Shown here: piece after piece, positions 58,046 to 64,000 of the stretch | Numbering within the stretch: the stretch's first letter is position 1 | Layout: each line of letters starts with the position of its first letter | Notes under the pieces: model-generated | Seen by the model: the letters and a program-made list of their open reading frames with translations, nothing else | Told to the model about the DNA's origin: nothing | Database searches by the model: none | From: Papilionanthe hookeriana x Papilionanthe teres | Lineage: Eukaryota > Streptophyta > Magnoliopsida > Asparagales > Orchidaceae | DNA: 64,000 bases | Direction of reading: 5' to 3' | NCBI GenBank assembly: GCA_022702705.1 | Contig: CM040434.1 | Coordinates: 58,081,974 to 58,145,973 of the forward strand | Translations under genes and position numbers: made by a program

Positions 58046-58987
58046 TTAAACTAAATTTTAGCTCATAAGTAAAAATAAAATCAACTGCATGACCAAACAT
58101 AAATTTAGAATGAGTATAAATATGACATTTATTAATATATTTTAATAAAGAGTTGTGAGTCATGGATGATTTTACTTCTACTTATGTTGGTGGATGTAAT
58201 TGCCTGGTTTTAGTATCTTAGTTGATAACATTAAATGAATTGAAAAAAGTGTTATGTCATGATAGATATTGTTTGTCGAATGTTGGTGAGTGTCGGGCTT
58301 TACAGTGAATCATTTTGATGAGGATGAAGTACATGGATTTATGTTGTTAGAAGCGATAAATCACATAATAGTTATTTATGTTGACATTGATGACACTTGG
58401 TTATTTACGACTAACTAGCGATTGATTATAATGCACGTCGATTATTTGATTTCTCACTTTCATCTCCCCATTACATTGGCAGAAATATGGAGCCTTTTAC
58501 GTAACAAGAATTGTAAGTTGTGCACTTCGATGTTCATGCAGACTAATATGAAACTTTGGATATCGACACTAGTGAAAATTTGAGCGAATCACAGACAAAT
58601 AAGGATTATAGTGTGAGATGTTAATCCAAATATTGTATTACTTGGACATGATTTTGTGTAGCATGTTGCTAACACATCTATATAAAGAATTAAATCTATC
58701 AACTAAGCCTACCCGTATTGCTGGGTGTTTGCACTTGCTTTAAGCGTGGCGGACTTGCTTTTTATGCTATGATTCTTTATGAATTATTTGACAAATTGCT
58801 CAGATTCAGATACAAAATCAATTTCTTTATTCATATATACAGACATTTTGTTTAATTAGATTCAACTTATTTGTTTAAATAATTAATATATATATGGAAT
58901 GAAGAGCATATACTTGAAGTGCTAGTTGGAAATGTAAAAATATATAGACTAACTTGATGGACTCAGACAAAGTAAGATATAGTACAC

Positions 58988-61800
58988 ATATTTTATTTAA
59001 TCTCATATTCTTATCAAATATTTATATTAAATAAAATTTAATTTATAACTTGATACGGGGTTATTTGGACACCATATTTTGATGTTGATATGATGTTATT
59101 ACATGACATGTTTTCAGAACATAAATTGTTGGACTACTCACGTTCTACTTATAAGTTGAGGACATGTTGAGTGACACCTTCCATATCGCTTTATGAGGCA
59201 ATTTACTAGCATTTAGTCTATAGCTACTATACCTATCAAAAGTAGTTTTAAGAGAGTTGATGATCGAGGTAAAACATAAGTTGACTAGATGCAGTATCAC
59301 CATAATTATATCAAGTTGTGAAATAATTTTCAAGCATATATAGTATCATTCAACCCACTGTAAAGAGATGACAGACAAGAACTGTCCAATTATTTGTAGT
59401 GGTATCGACCTTGAGCATCACTCTACTGAATAAAGCCTTCTACTACCTATTACCCTGATTACTATGGGAGACAATAGTGGTATGCATTAACTATATTTTA
59501 TAGTTAATACTATTATTTTCTGTTATAATGCATAATAATAAATTAAAGTTTTACATTATACGGATGGATTACCTCATTTGTAGTATATACATCACATAAA
59601 TGTTTGGAGGAGATCGTGGTGGAAGTGTCAGTTCCATGAAATAAGGATATAATGAGATATTGAAGCCATCAAATAGAGTAAAACAATCAATTCATATATA
59701 TTATAGTGCATTTGATCTGTTAAGTGAACATGATTTCAATGTGGGACCATCTCATTGAACAGATGTAAAAGCACATGGGTCACTTAGATCAACTTTTGAT
59801 GCTCCACATCAACCATTTTTTACTAATGTGAGACGATTAATATCATATATTCTAAAGAAATAATTAGTTGCCATAATACATAAATCATCCTAAAATGAGT
59901 CGCATTAATAACCATATCCATAGTCATCTGTTGATATTTTTGAATCAAAATTTGCGGGATCTTTCAGCTATGAGGACCATCAACATATGAGGGTCTATCA
60001 TATGACTTATAATGTACAACTTCTATTGGTGAAGATATGGATTTAAATTTTTAGAGTGCATGTATCTGCTCCTATATCTGATGTTAGTCTAAACTCTAAT
60101 ACATCTCTAATTTATAGAAAAGGATGTTGAAATAGAATTTCAAGACAAACAGTTGCGATATTCACCAATGCTACCCTCATTTAGATGTACAACGGGCTCA
60201 TGGGTCTTTCCACCCACTTGCAGAAGATAATTATTATAATTTGGCCTAATTATTATAATAATTAAGCTAAATTTTTGAAGAGGTGAAATGATGACTGAAG
60301 CTGGTGTATATCAAGATGGTTGGGTGGAATGATGTCTGAACCTGGTGTATATAAAGACCAAGGTCGCAGTGGTCGATATCACAATTGATGATCTTGAAAT
60401 TATACTTCAACATTCTTGTCTTCAGTTGTGTTGCCATATAATAAATTTTTTGTCATTTATGAATATTGATGGATTATAAATTTAATATGTTAGGCATATA
60501 TCGGATATAAGTGCATACATTTGAATGTTTTAAAAATTTAAATCTTGATATCCATCATTAGAGTTGTTCATTTAAGTCATATGATGGACTCTCATATGTT
60601 GATGATCTTACATTGCTGGAGGGTCCCACAAATATTGATTGACTAACATATGATGACATCCAATAAATTTTTTCATTTGTGAGAATTGGTGTATAAATTG
60701 AAGATGTACCAAAATTTAGGCCTATATAAGATATAGGTGCAACATGCGAATGCTCTGAAAATTTAAATCTTGATCTCCACCAATAGAAGTTTTCATTGTA
60801 AGTCACATGATGAACCCTCATATGTTGATGATCATACATTGCTGGGGGGACCCATAAATATTGATTGATTAACCTAAGCAGATAATTCTGGATATGACTA
60901 ATTTATGCAACTCATTTAAGGGAGATTTGTGTGTTCTTGCAATTGAAGATCTCTTTGGTTCATCTACTATTAATCATCTTGCATTAGTAGAAAATGACCG
61001 ACGTGCAACGTAAGAAGTTGACCTAGGGGGCCATGCAGTCTTATATTTGTTCTTTAAGATGAACCAGCCTCAAAATCATGTCCACTTGACCGATCAAATG
61101 CATTATAATCAATGTAAATTGATTATTTCAATGTACGTGATAGCTCTAGTATCTCTCTATGTCTTTATTTCATGGAACTAGGAATTTCACCACGTTCACC
61201 TCGAAATATTCCTGCAATGCCTTTGTTACGAATGAAGTAATACATATGTATAATTTTAAACTTTATTTTATTATTATGCATTATGACAGAAGAAATTAGT
61301 AGTAGCTATAAAATATAGTTAACACATGACTCTTTTCTCTCCTGATGATCAGGATAATATGTATTCGGTGGATGAGTATGAGGCTTTAATAAGTAAAGTG
61401 ATGCCCAAGTTCGATACCACCTAAATAATTAGCTAATTCTTGTTTGTCGTCTCCTTGCAGTGGATTGAATGATACAATATATGCCCAAAGATTTTTATCT
61501 TGATATAGTTACAGTGATATTCCATTAAGTCAACTTATGCTTTACCTTGTCCGTTGACTCTCTCAAAACCTCGTTCAATATGTTTAATAGCTACAAATTG
61601 AATGCTAATAAATTATCGCATAACAATATCTGGAAGGTGTTACTCGACACTCTTTGACCATATAAGTAGAATGTATGCAGTCCAAATAGCATGTATCACA
61701 CTACATAAAAATCAAAATATGGTGTGCAAATGACCTGAGTATCAAGTTATAAATTTACTTATATTTAAACTTAATATTTGACAAGAATATGATATTAAAT
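58988..61800. repeat. Long imperfect inverted repeat, arms about 1.1 kb
   Basis: The left arm (58,988-60,120) and the reverse complement of the right arm (60,700-61,800) are co-linear in at least five blocks. Examples: ATTTATAACTTGATAC (59,042 against 61,750); ATAATGCATAATAATAAA (59,524 against 61,270); AGTTCCATGAAATAA (59,629 against 61,160). A further copy of the inner segment sits at 60,480-60,640. The inner segments encode, on the minus strand at 60,839-60,558 and the plus strand near 59,965, a similar degraded peptide (DHQHMRV.H.TYN). It looks transposon-derived, but the superfamily is unknown. Confidence 0.75.
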
Positions 61801-61803
61801 AGA

Positions 61804-64000
61804 TGTTGGCAGCAATTTTTGGTTCCACGAATGTAGGATGTCCACTTGAGCACTGAAATCTTGCTTGGTGCATGTATTAATTCCAATAATGCAAGACATC
61901 CATTTAAGATCCTCCGACGTGTATTGAGGGGCACGTGACTAGAGTCCTTTTGCTAGACTTTGGCTTTTGCTTAGGCAAAGTCTGGTTTGCATTTGTCTAT
62001 TGGATAACCTCAAATGTACCACAGATTTCATTAGAAAATCCGCACGCGAATCAAGTTCAAATTGGCTCGTTTGTCGATAAAATTTTTCAGAAGACCTTTG
62101 ATGACAAAACACACTGTGCAAGTGTGCACGAAACGCCTACTCTCCTAGAGAGGACTTCCAATTTGCCGAAGTTTCATACATAGGTGGATAATGAGTAAAT
62201 CAAGACTTAAAATTAAAATTAATAAAAGAAAGAAATTTAAAAGGGTTTAAATCCCTAAGTATCTTATGCATGAACAACCCATCCCCTGATTTTTCCCTCA
62301 CGCGATAACCAAGCTGCTGTGAGCTTAGCCCACGACTTCACCGCGTCTACTCACCAGAGCAGCAGCTCCCACTGGCATCTCCGCTGAGCGCGCTTTCTCT
62401 CTCGACTGAGGCTTTTCACATGATGCTCTAGCCTCACTCGCCGCGCCTCTTCTCCTCGCGTCCCGGTCGGTGAAGCCCCCTGCACTAATGTCCTTGCAGG
62501 AAAATCGTCTTATGGCCGGCTCCATCTCCACTCCTGGTGGTAGATCTTCTACCCTCACCTGATGAAAAAAAAAGAGGTGAGGCCCTAGAGTTCACTCAGC
62601 CCGAGCCATCTGTCCCTTTAGAAAAGCCTTGCGAGCCACACCGCCTCTCGAAGCCACCTCTTATCGGCGTTCTACCAATAGTCTTGAACCTCTCTATCCA
62701 TCTATCTCTTCCCCCAATGAAGCTCCACCGGTGACCTCCATGCTACCGGTGCTCCTTCTCATGGCCAAACTTCCAGTCGGTGCTTCTTTCATCGGCGTTC
62801 CCACGGTCGTTGCTCCCTCTCAGCGAAAGCCCTCTTTCATGCTAAAGGGTGATGCCCTGGCCATAACTCGTCCTCATCCCTCCTTGTGGGCGGTGATCCT
62901 AGCCGCTGGAAAGTAACCTACCAACGACGTCCGACCTTGTTGTCTCCCTTTATCAGCTTTCTCTCGTACACAACCCTAGCCATGATGCCTTCTCCAGTGA
63001 CAGAAGCCCTCACTGGTGTAACGACATATAGAAATCCGAGAAACCCCTCTCATTAAGGTATGTTTCAATGTGCTATGATCATTTATTTCGGGTATTTGTA
63101 TGCCTCCTGCTCTCAAATTTTTACGTGTTTCATTGCAAGATACATTAACACGTGGAACAAACGCCGACTACTTGGAGCAAGCGATAAGGACGTCCACAAC
63201 CTCTACGCTGGTGAGATTCTAAAAATAGCCCTTGCATTTTCTTTCTTAGCCAGCCCTAGGAGTAGATTTTATTAATTTTTGTGGGTTTGGTTGCCCATAT
63301 GAGACAAGTTGGCCAGCTGATACTAGTCGACACAGCCATATGTCTTTTGATTGGGCAACTTTGTGATGTCGCCGTGGGTTTTTGATCGCATACGCTGGGA
63401 AAGTTTGCCGACCAACACTAGTCAGCATGACCATACACTTATTGATTGACCAATTATTTCTTAGAGAAAGTTTTAGGTTCGGAATCATATTCGTGACCAA
63501 TCCCTTGTGAAGTCGAGTGATTTTTTCATGATAAGCCTTAGCCCTAACCTAAGCGGATTAGAATCGCAATTTCCCACGGCTCTGGCGTTTCCGACCTTCC
63601 TTTGAGGGGTTGAAATGGTTGGATCTTGAAGAATGAAAAATGCTTTGTAGCTAGCCATGCTACAAGATTGTGAAGGGTTTATAGGATGGAAAAAGCTTTG
63701 TGGCTAGTCCATTCTATGAACGTTAAAGGACTACTCCTATGAGAAATCAGATGACGAAGTTCTCCATGTCCATCGCCAAAGCCAGAGGCGGCTATGCCGC
63801 ATATCCAAGAGCTAAAACCCAAGGTTCCTATGTGAGGGCATTAGTTGAGTGTGGCTTCATAAGCTTGTGTGTTCATGGGTTTAGTCACCCACAAGGGGCA
63901 CATATGACAGGCCTCCGGACATCGTCCAAATCAATCGATTGTTCTCCATCAGACAATTTAATTGGCAGAACGATAGCGATCAGCTCTGCTGTATGCCTAT
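61804..64000 (+). repeat. Diverged LTR of a second giant-element relative, cut by the window edge
   Basis: Starts TGTTGGCAGCAATTTTTGG, matching the TGTTGGCATCATTTTTTT start of the 24,544 LTR. Co-linear matches follow: TCAAATTGGCTCG..TTTTTCAGA.GACC...GATGA.AAAACA (62,055-62,110, against 24,590-24,650); a GC-rich leader (62,290-63,050); a donor-like TTAAGGTATGTTTCAATG (63,055, against 25,826); GCTTTGTAGCTAG and AGCTTTGTGGCTAGTCC (63,641 and 63,691, against 26,393 and 26,444); and GAGGCGGCTATGCCGCATAT (63,785, against 26,536). It has only one U3 unit and no (GA)n tract. It continues past the window; no TSD can be checked. Confidence 0.8.

Noticed and set aside
62325..62916. Open frames on both strands in the GC-rich part of the right-edge LTR
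   Set aside because: Same position as the GC-rich leader of the giant LTR, with unrelated translations in the two elements; composition effect.

Overview
The window looks like repeat-rich nuclear DNA of a flowering plant. The evidence is spliced exons of a WAV2/BEM46-type hydrolase, fragments of a thiamine-biosynthesis gene with GT-AG introns, telo-box (AGGGTTT) leader sequence, and plant-type Ty1/copia, Ty3/gypsy, RTE LINE, PIF/Harbinger, hAT and MITE sequences. I cannot name the species. Only one host gene is convincingly present (last exons of a WAV2-like gene, + strand). Nearly everything else is transposon, much of it nested, and most insertions can be delimited by target-site duplications (TSDs) readable in the sequence.

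Layout. 1-12.8 kb: 3' part of the WAV2-like gene. Its introns hold a nearly complete but decayed copia element (167-4452, minus, TSD GATTT) and an RTE-type LINE (7498-10404, minus, 17-bp TSD) that landed inside a MITE. 13.2-15.3 kb: gypsy remnant retaining only gag and LTR pieces. 15.3-19.1 kb: AT-rich DNA with MITEs and a small hAT derivative. 19,121-24,497: complete PIF/Harbinger transposon (TSD TTA) with both of its genes inactivated. 24,544-43,176: an 18.6-kb LTR retroelement with 4.9-kb LTRs, TSD AAGTC and an 8.8-kb internal domain that has no recognisable gag or pol and consists largely of degenerate tandem repeats (LARD-like, with a tRNA-Arg-like primer site of the Ogre/TAT sort). 45.06-45.91 kb: a 197-bp tandem array. 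About 46.9-47.7 kb: a promoter/5'-leader-like segment. 47,921-55,385: a 7.5-kb hAT transposon (8-bp TSD) holding a broken transposase plus intron-containing fragments of two unrelated host genes (a ThiD/TH1 kinase and a WD40-like protein). 55,453-56,277: a small relative of that hAT in the same MITE. 58.99-61.80 kb: an old long inverted repeat. 61,804-64,000: start of a second, strongly diverged LTR of the same family as the 18.6-kb element.

The coding sequences do not form a pathway. The window is best read as a host gene tail followed by layered transposon insertions. The most notable items are the gene-fragment-carrying hAT, the coding-free giant retroelement and its diverged relative at the right edge, the Harbinger ORF1 in which all five in-frame stops I found are TGA (at least three replacing conserved tryptophans), and the very dense long-TIR MITE family. 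Similarity statements come from reading and memory of protein families; no database search or alignment program was run.
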